Source: Bifidobacterium stellenboschense
GTDB lineage: Bacteria; Actinomycetota; Actinomycetes; Actinomycetales; Bifidobacteriaceae
Assembly (NCBI RefSeq): GCF_000741785.1
Contig: NZ_JGZP01000012.1
Span: forward strand, 124,001 to 188,000
Reading direction: 5' to 3'
Length of the DNA stretch: 64,000 nt
The translations under genes and the position numbers were made by a program. How positions within the stretch are numbered: the first letter of the stretch is position 1; each line of letters opens with the position of its first letter. The notes beneath the pieces are model-generated. The model was given only the letters and a program-made list of their open reading frames with translations. It did not search any database and was not told where the DNA came from. Below, in pieces: positions 49,353 through 57,310 of the stretch.

Positions 49353-50153
49353 ATGATGGGACAGGACGGTGGACGGCGACGGGGAATGAGGGGAACGCGG
49401 TCCCGTCGCGTCGTCGCATGGATCGTGGCGGTCCTGATGGTCGTCGTGCTGGGCGTCGCCGGCACGTTCGCCGTGCGCACGTTGACGGGGACGGATTGGC
49501 GTTCCGGTGATGCGGCGGGGGAGACGTCGACGGATGCGACGGCTCCGAGCGCCGCCGCCGAAGCGAAGTATCCGAAGGCGGTGAGCCCGGTCGACTACAA
49601 CGGCAACGGGGTTGACGATTACGCGGACATCGTCGCCGGCGCCCGCAGGGATGCGGAGAACCGGCCCGCCTACGACGACGGCTATTATGAGGGCGGCTAT
49701 CCGCCGGACGACCGCGGCGCGTGCACCGATCTGGTGTGGCGCGCGTTCAAGACGGCCGGATACGATCTGAAGGCCATGGTGGACGCGGATGTGGCGGCCG
49801 ATCCGGCGAGCTACGCCGCCGTCGCGCCGAACCCGGATCCGAACATCGACTTCCGTCGCACCGGCGTGCTCGACGTGTTCTTCTCGAAATACGGGGAGAA
49901 GCTGACGCTCGACCCGGCCGATCACGCGCAATGGCAGGGCGGCGACGTCGTCGTGTTCCAGAACGTCAAACACATCGGCATCGTCTCGGACAAACGCGAC
50001 GCGGACGGCACCGCGTTCATCCTGCACAACATGGGCCAGCGGCAGCGTGAGAACGACTATCTCGCGTTCAGGACGCACATGACCGTCACCGGCCACTACC
50101 GTTTCGACGTGTCCAAGGTCCCGCAGAGCGTGCTGCGCCAATGGCAGCAGTGA
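49353..50153 (+). CDS. DUF1287 domain-containing exported protein
   Basis: 266 residues: short basic N-terminus, membrane segment (~20-41), Ser/Thr/Ala linker, then a DUF1287 domain (NlpC/P60-like cysteine-peptidase fold). C124 in GACTDLVWRAF, the following GYDLKAMVDAD, and H207 in KHIGIVSD are the likely catalytic pair. YNGNGVDDYAD just before is a Ca-binding-like loop. Homologues such as E. coli YijF are uncharacterised. ATG 49353 is chosen; GTG 49350 and ATG 49356 are adjacent alternatives. Confidence 0.75.
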   Translation: MMGQDGGRRRGMRGTRSRRVVAWIVAVLMVVVLGVAGTFAVRTLTGTDWRSGDAAGETSTDATAPSAAAEAKYPKAVSPVDYNGNGVDDYADIVAGARRDAENRPAYDDGYYEGGYPPDDRGACTDLVWRAFKTAGYDLKAMVDADVAADPASYAAVAPNPDPNIDFRRTGVLDVFFSKYGEKLTLDPADHAQWQGGDVVVFQNVKHIGIVSDKRDADGTAFILHNMGQRQRENDYLAFRTHMTVTGHYRFDVSKVPQSVLRQWQQ

Positions 50154-50198
50154 CGGTTGCGGCGGTTGCGGCGGTCCGCAGGCCGAGGACGGCGGCGG

Positions 50199-51593
50199 CT
50201 ACCTGCCGTTCCGGGCGGATTTCGCGCGCAGTTCGGGAAGCATCACGACGAACAGGACGACCGCCATCACCGCGGTGACGAGGTCGGCGAGCGCCTGCGC
50301 GGCGATGACGCCGTCGTAGCCGAACAGGCGCGAGCCTGCGGTCAGGGTGACGGCGAGGATCAGACCTTGACGGCTGATCGACAGGACGAACGCTCCCAAC
50401 GCCTTGCCGGTCGACTGGAACGTGCAGGTGGTGACCATGACGATCGCCACGCATACGAGGCTCAGCAGCTGGATGCGCAGCATGCCGGCGCCGAGCGTGA
50501 CGATCCGTTCGTCGGCGATGAAGAAGCGCATGAGCTGCCGGTCGAAGACGCTCAGCACGACGGTCATGACGAGCGCGAACGAGCATAGGAACAGGTAGGC
50601 GAACCGCATGATGCCGTGCAGGCGGCGCATGTTGCGCGCCCCGTAGTTGTATCCGATGAGCGGCTGCGCGCCGAACGCGAATCCGACGAACACGAGCACG
50701 GCGATCATGACGACCTTCAGGGCGATGCCCATGGCGGCGACCGTGTCGGTGCCGTAGGGGAGGAGGAACAGGTTGACCATGACCAGGCCGACGCTCTGCG
50801 TGAGGTTCGTGATGGCGGAGGGGATGCCGATGGCGAGGATGTTGCGGACTTCGAGCGCGGTGATGTCGAGGCGGCGTTTCGCCGTTGCGGCGGCCGCGGT
50901 CGCGGTGCCGAACATGAGCCGCGGGTCGATGGACAGGTTGCGGCTGCGTTTGAGCAGGAACCAGACGAAATACGCGTCGGTGCAGATGTTGGCGATGACG
51001 GTCGCGCCTGCGGAGCCCGCAGCTCCCCAGCCGAGCCCCTGGATGAACAGGGGGTTGAGGATCATGTTGACGACGGTGCCGACGATCGAGCCGATCATGG
51101 AGGGGACGGCGTGGCCTTCGGTGCGCAGCAGGTTCGTGGGCGTCATCGAGACGATGATGAACGGCGAGCCGATGATGATGAGCGTGTAGAAGGCGGAGGC
51201 GTGCGCCCACGTGTCGTCGGTCGCGCCGAGCAGGGTGAGCATCTGCGTGCGGAAGACGAGCCCGAGCACGACGATGAGCAGTCCGGTGACGATCGCCCCG
51301 TAGAAGCAGAACACGCTCAGACGGCGTCCGTCGTCGTACCGTTTCCGGCCGAACAGTCGGGAGACGACGGAGGCGCCGCCGAGGCCGAAGATGTCGCCGA
51401 GCGCGATCATCACGGTGAACATGGGCGCGGTCAGGGAGACGCCGGCCACCATGCTCGTGTCTCCGGTGTGCGCGACGAAGTACGTGTCCATCATGTTGTA
51501 GACGAGCGTGACGAGCATGCTCAGCACGACCGGCATCGTCAACGCGAAATACGCCTTCGGGATCGGCGCCTTCTCGAACAGTTCGCTATCCAC
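50199..51593 (-). CDS. MATE family efflux transporter
   Basis: 464 residues with twelve predicted membrane helices in two six-helix halves, the MATE length and layout; PIPKAYFALTMPVVLSMLV and the repeated GNxxNxxLDPLFI-type block (NMILNPLFIQGLGWGAAG) are typical. It probably uses a Na+ or H+ gradient to export drugs or metabolites. The start is GTG at 51593, behind GCAGGAA. It lies downstream of pncA on the same strand, 76 bases away. Confidence 0.88.
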   Translation of the reverse strand: MDSELFEKAPIPKAYFALTMPVVLSMLVTLVYNMMDTYFVAHTGDTSMVAGVSLTAPMFTVMIALGDIFGLGGASVVSRLFGRKRYDDGRRLSVFCFYGAIVTGLLIVVLGLVFRTQMLTLLGATDDTWAHASAFYTLIIIGSPFIIVSMTPTNLLRTEGHAVPSMIGSIVGTVVNMILNPLFIQGLGWGAAGSAGATVIANICTDAYFVWFLLKRSRNLSIDPRLMFGTATAAAATAKRRLDITALEVRNILAIGIPSAITNLTQSVGLVMVNLFLLPYGTDTVAAMGIALKVVMIAVLVFVGFAFGAQPLIGYNYGARNMRRLHGIMRFAYLFLCSFALVMTVVLSVFDRQLMRFFIADERIVTLGAGMLRIQLLSLVCVAIVMVTTCTFQSTGKALGAFVLSISRQGLILAVTLTAGSRLFGYDGVIAAQALADLVTAVMAVVLFVVMLPELRAKSARNGR

Positions 51594-51669
51594 GGATTCC
51601 TGCCTTCTCCTCTTTTCCTCGTGTCATGTCGCTGTGGCCCCGCGCCGCCGAACGCAGCGCGTCGCCGCG

Positions 51670-52287
51670 TCAGCGGGAGTCGCGCAGGGTGACTCCCGCG
51701 GCGGCCATCTCCCTGCGCGCGGCGACTCCCAGCTCCTCGCTGACCGGCACGGTCAGATCCTCGAACACGGTGACCGGGTAGCCGAGCTTCGCCGCATCGA
51801 TCGCCGTCTCCTTGACGCAATGCGATTCGGCGATGCCGACCACGTCCACCGCCTCGACGCCGGCCGCTTTGAGCGCGTTGGCGAGCGTCAGCCTCTGCTT
51901 CTGCGCCGCCTGGACCTCGTCGCGCGACTGGATGCGATCCGTATTGTCCTCGATGCCTTCGAAGCCCGAGTATGCGGCCGCGTACTGGCCCTTCTTGAAA
52001 TGGTGCGCGATGCCGAGCGCGGCGATCGCCGGATGCAGTTCGGCGTTCGGCGTGCCCGCCTTGCCGTGCACCGGCCATGTGTCCACGAAATCGGGATGCT
52101 CCGACCAATGACCGCCCGGCTCGATATGCCAGTCCTGCGTCGTTGCGATATACACGTAGTCGTCGCGATGCGCCTCCACATACGCGGCGATGCGCTTCGC
52201 GACCGCATCGCCTCCCTCGACGCCGAGCTCGCCGCCCTCGCAGAACGTCGGCTGCACGTCCACCACGATCAACGCCCTACTCGCCAT
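51670..52287 (-). CDS. pncA: Nicotinamidase (isochorismatase fold)
   Basis: 205 residues. The catalytic triad is clear: D in IVVDVQPTFCEGG (near residue 9), K in HFKKGQYAAAYSGFEG, and C in GIAESHCVKETAID. The metal-binding TQDWHIEPGGHWS is also present. It deamidates nicotinamide to nicotinate for NAD salvage. GGGAGG precedes the ATG. A hairpin GCGGGAGTC/GACTCCCGC sits at the 3' end just before the stop. It diverges from the MFS gene. Confidence 0.9.
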   Translation of the reverse strand: MASRALIVVDVQPTFCEGGELGVEGGDAVAKRIAAYVEAHRDDYVYIATTQDWHIEPGGHWSEHPDFVDTWPVHGKAGTPNAELHPAIAALGIAHHFKKGQYAAAYSGFEGIEDNTDRIQSRDEVQAAQKQRLTLANALKAAGVEAVDVVGIAESHCVKETAIDAAKLGYPVTVFEDLTVPVSEELGVAARREMAAAGVTLRDSR

Positions 52288-52444
52288 GATTGCCTCCCGT
52301 ATTGTTCGTATTTGTTCGTCTTCGCCGCCGGCGGCGGCATGTCCATCATCACTGTAATGGTCCGGGGCCGACCATGCGCGACCGGAGTCCACGCGCGCGG
52401 CACGATCCGCATCCGCCACCGCTGTGCGTGTACGCGTGTATCCA

Positions 52445-52450
52445 TAGGAT
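52445..52450 (+). promoter_or_regulatory. -10 hexamer TAGGAT of the MFS gene
   Basis: TAGGAT is 8 bases before ATG 52459, again suggesting a leaderless transcript. The same bases could be read as a weak ribosome site (AGGATGG). Confidence 0.4.
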
Positions 52451-52458
52451 GGTGGCCC

Positions 52459-53751
52459 ATGCGCGAGAAGATGAACGAGAGGACGCGCCGCCGCGCCGTC
52501 CTCGGCCTGCCGTTGCTGTTCTGGGGCCTGTGGCTGGCCCTGCTGATCCTATGGATGGGCAGGTTCGTCATCTCGTTCATGTCCATGTACCTCGTCAAGG
52601 ACCTGCACGTGGACGCGGGACTCGCCGGCACCATCGTCTCCATGTACGGGTTCGGCGGCATCTTCGGCTGCCTGTTCGGCGGCTCCCTGTCCGACCGGTT
52701 CGGCCGCCCGGCCATGATCATCTCCGGCGAGCTCGGCTCGGCGGCGATGCTCGTGCTCCTCTCGTTCATCGACGATCCGACGCTTATGGGCGCGATGCTG
52801 CTCGTCTACGGTGCGATTTCCTCCATCCCCACGCCGGCCATCGCCGCGTACATCGCCGACGTGGTCCCGATGCGCGACCAGAAACGCGCATACACGCTGC
52901 AGACATGGGCGGTGAACTTCGGCTTCGCCACGGGGCCGATCATCGCGAACCAGCTCGTCAAGATTTCATACACGCTCATGTTCTACGCGGAAGCCATCAT
53001 CCTCGTGGTCGCCACCGGACTGCTCTCGTTCTTCTTCCACGAGGCGCGCGTGCACACGCCGAAAGCCCCGGAAGCCGGCGTCGCCGGGAGACATCCCACA
53101 GCCGCCGACGGGAAGCGCGGCACGAACGTCTCGATGCTCGGCAACTACCGTCGCGCGCTCGCCGACTGGCCGTTCATGTCGATGGTCGTGCTCATGTTCG
53201 CCTACACGATCGCGTACTTCCAGATGACCAGCGGCCTGCCGATCGCGATGACCAGCCTCGGCATGGGCACGGACCAGTATTCGGTGCTGCTGACCATCAA
53301 CGGCGCCATGCTGTGCCTGCTGCAGATCCCCGCCATCGCCGTGTTCAACCGGATGAGCAACACGCGCGTCCTCGTGCTCGGCATGCTGATGACGGCCGTC
53401 GGATACATGTTCCAAATCGGCGCGACCACATGGCACGCCTTCGCGATCGCCACCGTCCTGTGGACGTTCGGCGAACTGGGCACGTTCCCGATCGCCGCGA
53501 CCACCGTCGCGAACCTCGCCCCGGCCGAGGCGCGCGGCACCTACCAGGGCCTGTACAACCTGGTCTGGGCGTTGTCGAACGGGGCGGCGCCGCTGATTGG
53601 CGGGTGGATCATCAGCGGATTCGGAAGCCGCGCGCTCTGGATCTGCTGCACGGTGATGTTCCTGCTCGTCGCCGCCGGACTCCACGCCACGAAGGGCGCC
53701 CGAGAACGCGCCATCACCCGCAACCTGCGCGCCGCCGACCTGGAAGAGTAG
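52459..53751 (+). CDS. MFS family transporter
   Basis: 430 residues with twelve predicted membrane helices. The loop 2-3 signature is present as GGSLSDRFGRPAMI, and the halves are joined by a Pro/Ala-rich loop (~200-225). Overall it resembles the DHA1-type proton-driven exporters of actinobacteria. Substrate unknown. ATG 52459 is chosen by the -10 upstream; ATG 52471 (MNERT) is an alternative. It diverges from pncA, so a link with NAD precursors is possible but unproved. Confidence 0.85.
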   Translation: MREKMNERTRRRAVLGLPLLFWGLWLALLILWMGRFVISFMSMYLVKDLHVDAGLAGTIVSMYGFGGIFGCLFGGSLSDRFGRPAMIISGELGSAAMLVLLSFIDDPTLMGAMLLVYGAISSIPTPAIAAYIADVVPMRDQKRAYTLQTWAVNFGFATGPIIANQLVKISYTLMFYAEAIILVVATGLLSFFFHEARVHTPKAPEAGVAGRHPTAADGKRGTNVSMLGNYRRALADWPFMSMVVLMFAYTIAYFQMTSGLPIAMTSLGMGTDQYSVLLTINGAMLCLLQIPAIAVFNRMSNTRVLVLGMLMTAVGYMFQIGATTWHAFAIATVLWTFGELGTFPIAATTVANLAPAEARGTYQGLYNLVWALSNGAAPLIGGWIISGFGSRALWICCTVMFLLVAAGLHATKGARERAITRNLRAADLEE

Positions 53752-53759
53752 CAGGCAGG

Positions 53760-53790
53760 GACGGCGGCGCACGGAATGCCGTCCGCCGTC
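53760..53790. terminator. Bidirectional terminator between the MFS and membrane-protein genes
   Basis: Outer stem GACGGCGG/CCGCCGTC (53760-53767 with 53783-53790) plus inner ACGG-AATG-CCGT. It reaches into the stop codon of the minus-strand gene. Confidence 0.65.
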
Positions 53791-54535
53791 ACATGCGGTT
53801 GTCGTAATATGACCTGACGATCATCGAGACCGTCGTGTGAATGACGAGTGCGGCGAGGAATCCGAGCCCCACGTACATGAGCGGCTTCGAGCCGAACGCG
53901 AACGACGCCTCCATAAGCAGGACCTCGGCTCCGACGCACACCAGGACCATGATTCGTGAGGTCGTGGCCGCGGCTTTTGTCTTGATGAGCAGTTCGCGTT
54001 CGTCCTCGCGTGGAACCGAGAACGGATCTCGTTCAGTCACGATGCCGCCGATCAGGAAGACCACGACGGGGACGAGCCACCACAGGCTGGATGTCCACCA
54101 TCCTCTGAATGCCGCGCCCGCCCAGCCGTAGCGGATGCCTCCGGCGATGATGAACACCGCCATCCACGCGAGTACGATGCCCGCCGCGGCGAACATCCGA
54201 ATCCGTGTCCACCGTGTCTGCCTGGACGTGGGCCGTGATGCGAGCCGTGTCGTCTGCGGTTCGTCGCCAGCCGACGTGCAAGGTCGGACGAACGCCGTGA
54301 TAATCAGTCCGAGTCCTGCCAGGGTCAGCATTGCACATGTCGTCATGGACAGCCACAAGGGGACGGGGATGAGACGGGGATCGTCGATGAGCATCCCAAC
54401 GCCGGACAATCCGATCGTCGTCACGGCCATGCCGACCCACAGTATGTCCATTCGGGCCACGCCTCTCCTCTTCGTCCTGTCCGGGACGTTCGCCTCGCTG
54501 TCTTTCCTGTCATCGTTATTGTTGTGCCTACGCAT
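53789..54535 (-). CDS. Multi-pass membrane protein paired with an XRE regulator (DUF2178-like)
   Basis: 248 residues: charged cytoplasmic N-terminus (~1-28), then about six hydrophobic segments. The REDERELLIKTKAAATTSRI block between segments 4 and 5 resembles the DERE...KA motif of small DUF2178/DUF3796-type membrane proteins, which are commonly encoded beside tiny XRE regulators. Function unknown. ATG 54535 overlaps the end of the XRE gene by 8 bases, so the two are translated together. Base use is slightly less GC-rich than in the neighbours. Confidence 0.65.
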   Translation of the reverse strand: MRRHNNNDDRKDSEANVPDRTKRRGVARMDILWVGMAVTTIGLSGVGMLIDDPRLIPVPLWLSMTTCAMLTLAGLGLIITAFVRPCTSAGDEPQTTRLASRPTSRQTRWTRIRMFAAAGIVLAWMAVFIIAGGIRYGWAGAAFRGWWTSSLWWLVPVVVFLIGGIVTERDPFSVPREDERELLIKTKAAATTSRIMVLVCVGAEVLLMEASFAFGSKPLMYVGLGFLAALVIHTTVSMIVRSYYDNRM

Positions 54536-54758
54536 AGCCGTGCTCCTTGTCTTCGATGAGTCTGTTTTCCTCGAGCAGGCACAGGTCCTCAACGGTGACA
54601 CCGAACACCCGTGCCATCCGGTAGGCGAGCATGAGCGAAGGGCTGTATCGACCTTTCTCGATGGAGATGATGGTGCGCGACGACACATACACCATATCCG
54701 CCAGCTCCTGTTGCGTCATATCCGCCATCCTGCGGTACTCGCGGACCTTGGTCTTCAT
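54528..54758 (-). CDS. XRE family transcriptional regulator (YozG/DUF-type small HTH)
   Basis: 76 residues, almost entirely one Cro/CI-type helix-turn-helix: TQQELADMVYVSSRTIISIEKGRYSPSLMLAYRMARVFGVTVEDL, ending in an acidic tail. Regulators of this size are usually autoregulatory and control their partner membrane gene. The start at 54758 matches the family (MKTKVREYRR); an ATG at 54785 would add nine residues. The promoter upstream overlaps two palindromes that are the natural operator candidates. Confidence 0.85.
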   Translation of the reverse strand: MKTKVREYRRMADMTQQELADMVYVSSRTIISIEKGRYSPSLMLAYRMARVFGVTVEDLCLLEENRLIEDKEHGYA

Positions 54759-54826
54759 GATGTCCCGATCACCGCCTTCCTTCATTGGCGTGCGATAGTC
54801 CTGATGGATGATTCAAACGGTCAGGG

Positions 54827-54860
54827 AATCTGAAGTTCCCTTCATGTGAAGTCAACTTCA
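54827..54860 (-). promoter_or_regulatory. Promoter with two tandem operators of the XRE gene
   Basis: Two 14-bp palindromes with half-site TGAAGT, at 54831-54844 (TGAAGTTCCCTTCA) and 54847-54860 (TGAAGTCAACTTCA), have centres 16 bp apart. On the minus strand, -35 TTGACT (54850-54855) lies inside the second one and -10 CAGATT (54827-54832), at 17 bp spacing, touches the first. Binding would block RNA polymerase. Confidence 0.65.
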
Positions 54861-54897
54861 GCTTATCACATCGTGAAAGAGACACGCAATGCGGAAG

Positions 54898-55374
54898 TCA
54901 GGGGTTATTCGGCGCTATGGCCTGTTTCTTCGTCAGGGTGAGGTCATGGTCAGCCGCCGCCAACCGGTCGCGGATCTCGGCGAGCAGCTCGACGGTGCGC
55001 TCCTCGGGAGAGACCTCGGGCTCCTTCGCCTTCTCGTCCTCCTCCTGCTTGAGCTTCGCCTTGACGAGCATCGCGTCGGTCATGTCACGGAACTTGTTGA
55101 TCGGCACGAGGATGAAGAAGTACACGGCCACGGCGATGACGAGGAAGTTGAGCAGCGCGCCCAGGATCGCGCCGAGCGAAACGGTCGCTCCGTTGAACGT
55201 GAATGCGAGCAGGCCGCTCATGTCCGGTTTGCCGAACACCATCGCGATGAGCGGATTGATGAGACTGTCCACGATCGCGTTCACCACGGAGGTGACCGCG
55301 CTGCCCATGACCACGCCCACCGCCATGTCGATCATGTTGCCGCGTGAGATGAACTTCTTGAACCCGTCGATCAT
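54898..55374 (-). CDS. mscL: Large-conductance mechanosensitive channel
   Basis: 158 residues: N-terminal amphipathic helix, TM1 with NMIDMAVGVVMGSAVTSVVNAIVDSLINPL (narrowest pore part; first residues ~15-45), periplasmic loop, TM2 (~70-95, LGALLNFLVIAVAVYFFILV) and a cytoplasmic helical bundle. MscL opens under extreme membrane tension to release solutes. AAGGAG lies 6 bases before the ATG at 55374; a longer start at 55398 would include that site in the coding sequence. Confidence 0.93.
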   Translation of the reverse strand: MIDGFKKFISRGNMIDMAVGVVMGSAVTSVVNAIVDSLINPLIAMVFGKPDMSGLLAFTFNGATVSLGAILGALLNFLVIAVAVYFFILVPINKFRDMTDAMLVKAKLKQEEDEKAKEPEVSPEERTVELLAEIRDRLAAADHDLTLTKKQAIAPNNP

Positions 55375-55413
55375 GTCCTTCTCCTTCGTGTTGTTCATAG
55401 GATCATCCCCGCG

Positions 55414-55443
55414 ATTATCCCGATTTCGGCGGACTTCGGGCAA
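55414..55443 (-). promoter_or_regulatory. Promoter of mscL
   Basis: Minus strand TTGCCC (55438-55443), 18 bp, GATAAT (55414-55419), starting about 33 bases before the ATG. Identical hexamers and spacing to the DUF1287 promoter. Confidence 0.5.
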
Positions 55444-55493
55444 TCGTCCCCGATAATGCACAACATGGTGATCATCACAAACGACAGAACAAT

Positions 55494-55510
55494 ATCAACA
55501 ACGTGTTGAT
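55494..55510. repeat. Inverted repeat in the mscL/S10 peptidase intergenic region
   Basis: ATCAACA-ACG-TGTTGAT, perfect 7-bp arms, in the AT-rich centre of a 230-base divergent gap. A likely regulator-binding site; no regulator gene is adjacent. Confidence 0.45.
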
Positions 55511-55545
55511 TATCATAATGTGCGAATCGACGCTTCTCACGCACG

Positions 55546-55551
55546 TATAGT
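55546..55551 (+). promoter_or_regulatory. -10 hexamer TATAGT of the S10 peptidase gene
   Basis: TATAGT, with the start expected near 55558, ~47 bases before the ATG, which is preceded by GAAGGAAGG. The -35 is unclear. Confidence 0.45.
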
Positions 55552-55604
55552 GGACGATGAAACGAACACGATGACGGGGCATCCGCCGAAGGAAGGAAGA
55601 CATC

Positions 55605-57185
55605 ATGGCCGATACGGCTGACGACAAGCAAGGCGGCGACGCGACGAAGCAGCAGGCATCGGCGACGACGCAGGCGAAATTGCCGGAACCATATGAGAAG
55701 ACCACGCGCCACGTCATCGACATCGACGGGCGTACGCTCCGTTACGCGGCGACCGTGGGTACGCTGCTCATCGACACGCCCAAAGTGAAGCCGGCGGCGA
55801 GCGTCTTCTTCACCGCGTTCGAACTGCTCGACGGCAACGGCAACACCGACATCACCCGCCCGGTCACCTACATCTTCAACGGCGGCCCCGGATCGTCCAC
55901 CACGTTCCTGCTCATGGGATCGATCGCGCCGAAACGCATCGACGTGCCGGACGCCGCCCCGGTCCCAGCTGCGCCATACCGTCTCGAAGACAACCCGTAC
56001 ACGCTGCTGCCGGCCTCCGACCTGGTGTTCATCGACGCTCCCGGCGCCGGATTCTCCGAAATCATCGACAAAGCGAAGCCGGAACTGTGGTCGGTGGACG
56101 GCGACGTCGCCGGATTCAGCGCATTCATCCGCGCCTATTCGAGCAAATACCATCGTTGGAACTCGCCGAAATACGTGCTCGGCGAATCGTACGGCACCAC
56201 GCGCGGCGCCGCCCTCGCATACCGACTCCAGCAGGACGGGGTCGCGCTGAACGGGCTCACGCTCATCTCCAACATCCTCGACTACGCGTACACGCTCGAC
56301 ACGTCCGACCAGTTCTACATCGGCTACTTCCCGACCTACGCGTCCGTCGCCCAATATCATGGCCGCGCCGCGACGGAGACGGAATCCGCCAATCATCTGC
56401 AGGAGGCGCGCGCGTTCGCGAACGGCCCGCTGCGTCTCGCTCTCGCCGCCGGAGCCTCGCTGGACGATTCAGTCAAGCGCCATGTCGCCGAACGGTACGC
56501 CGAACTGACCGGTTTGGACGCGAAATACGTCTACGATTCCGACCTGCGCGTCGTGGACATGCGGTTCCGCAAGGAGCTGCTGCGCGACGAGGGGAGAATC
56601 GTCGGCCGTTACGACGGACGTGTGGCCGGCTATGACCTCGATCGGATGAACGACGAGGAGACGTTCGTCGTGGACGACGCGTTCCTCGACCCCGCGTATT
56701 CGAGTCTCGCCAACGCGTACCTGCGCGACGAGCTCGGCTGGGACCGCACGCCCGAACGCGTCGGGTTCGCCGATTTCGATTGGAACGCCACCGAGCCGGG
56801 CAAGGGTTGGACCTGGTGGCACAGGCAGCCGGACATGACCAAATCCTCATGGGGGCAGAACATCCCGTTCCCGAACGTCGTACCAGACCTGGCCGCCGCT
56901 ATCGCCCACCAGCCCACGCTGAAGGTGCTCATCGGCAACGGCGTCTACGACCTGTGCACGCCGTTCGGCCAGACTGAATACGACATCGACCATCTTGGCC
57001 TGCCGAAACCGCTGCGCGGCAACGTCGCGTTCACGTACTATCCGGCCGGACACATGCTGTATTCGTCCAAGACGAGCCTCGCGAAGTTCGCCGACGACCT
57101 GAAACGCTTCTACGCGGCCAATGTCGCCGGACTGCAGGCCATCGACGAACGTCCCGCCGCGCCCGCGCCGGACATCCGACTGTAG
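55605..57185 (+). CDS. S10 family serine carboxypeptidase-like protein
   Basis: 526 residues of the alpha/beta-hydrolase S10 family. Triad: S195 in GESYGTTRG, D449 in NGVYDLCTP, and H483 in PAGHMLY; the oxyanion block FNGGPGSSTT is also intact. S10 enzymes remove C-terminal residues from peptides at acidic pH and are usually secreted, yet no signal peptide is visible: the N-terminus is hydrophilic (many Asp, Lys, Gln, Ala). It therefore looks cytosolic. It may process imported peptides. Followed by a bidirectional hairpin. Confidence 0.88.
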   Translation: MADTADDKQGGDATKQQASATTQAKLPEPYEKTTRHVIDIDGRTLRYAATVGTLLIDTPKVKPAASVFFTAFELLDGNGNTDITRPVTYIFNGGPGSSTTFLLMGSIAPKRIDVPDAAPVPAAPYRLEDNPYTLLPASDLVFIDAPGAGFSEIIDKAKPELWSVDGDVAGFSAFIRAYSSKYHRWNSPKYVLGESYGTTRGAALAYRLQQDGVALNGLTLISNILDYAYTLDTSDQFYIGYFPTYASVAQYHGRAATETESANHLQEARAFANGPLRLALAAGASLDDSVKRHVAERYAELTGLDAKYVYDSDLRVVDMRFRKELLRDEGRIVGRYDGRVAGYDLDRMNDEETFVVDDAFLDPAYSSLANAYLRDELGWDRTPERVGFADFDWNATEPGKGWTWWHRQPDMTKSSWGQNIPFPNVVPDLAAAIAHQPTLKVLIGNGVYDLCTPFGQTEYDIDHLGLPKPLRGNVAFTYYPAGHMLYSSKTSLAKFADDLKRFYAANVAGLQAIDERPAAPAPDIRL

Positions 57186-57275
57186 GCGATGCGGCGTTCA
57201 TCCCCGTCGGCGCCGGGCCAGCGTCATCAGACCTTCCACATCCAGTTATGTGAGACATAGGGAAGGGGGAGAGGA

Positions 57276-57303
57276 GGTGGAGGACCGTATACAGTCCTCC
57301 ACC
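57276..57303. terminator. Bidirectional terminator between S10 peptidase and ABC genes
   Basis: 10-bp perfect stem GGTGGAGGAC/GTCCTCCACC with an 8-base loop, between convergent genes. Confidence 0.7.
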
Positions 57304-57310
57304 CCCTCTT

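Noticed and set aside
49297..49353. An 18-residue upstream frame with GGGGGAGG before its ATG, overlapping the DUF1287 start (TGATG)
   Set aside because: Its ATG is part of the GATAAT -10 element (49293-49298), so it would lie upstream of the transcript start; the promoter reading explains the bases better.
54917..55456. 179-codon plus-strand frame opposite mscL
   Set aside because: Ser/Thr/Met-rich antisense shadow of a clear MscL gene with a good ribosome site and promoter on the other strand.
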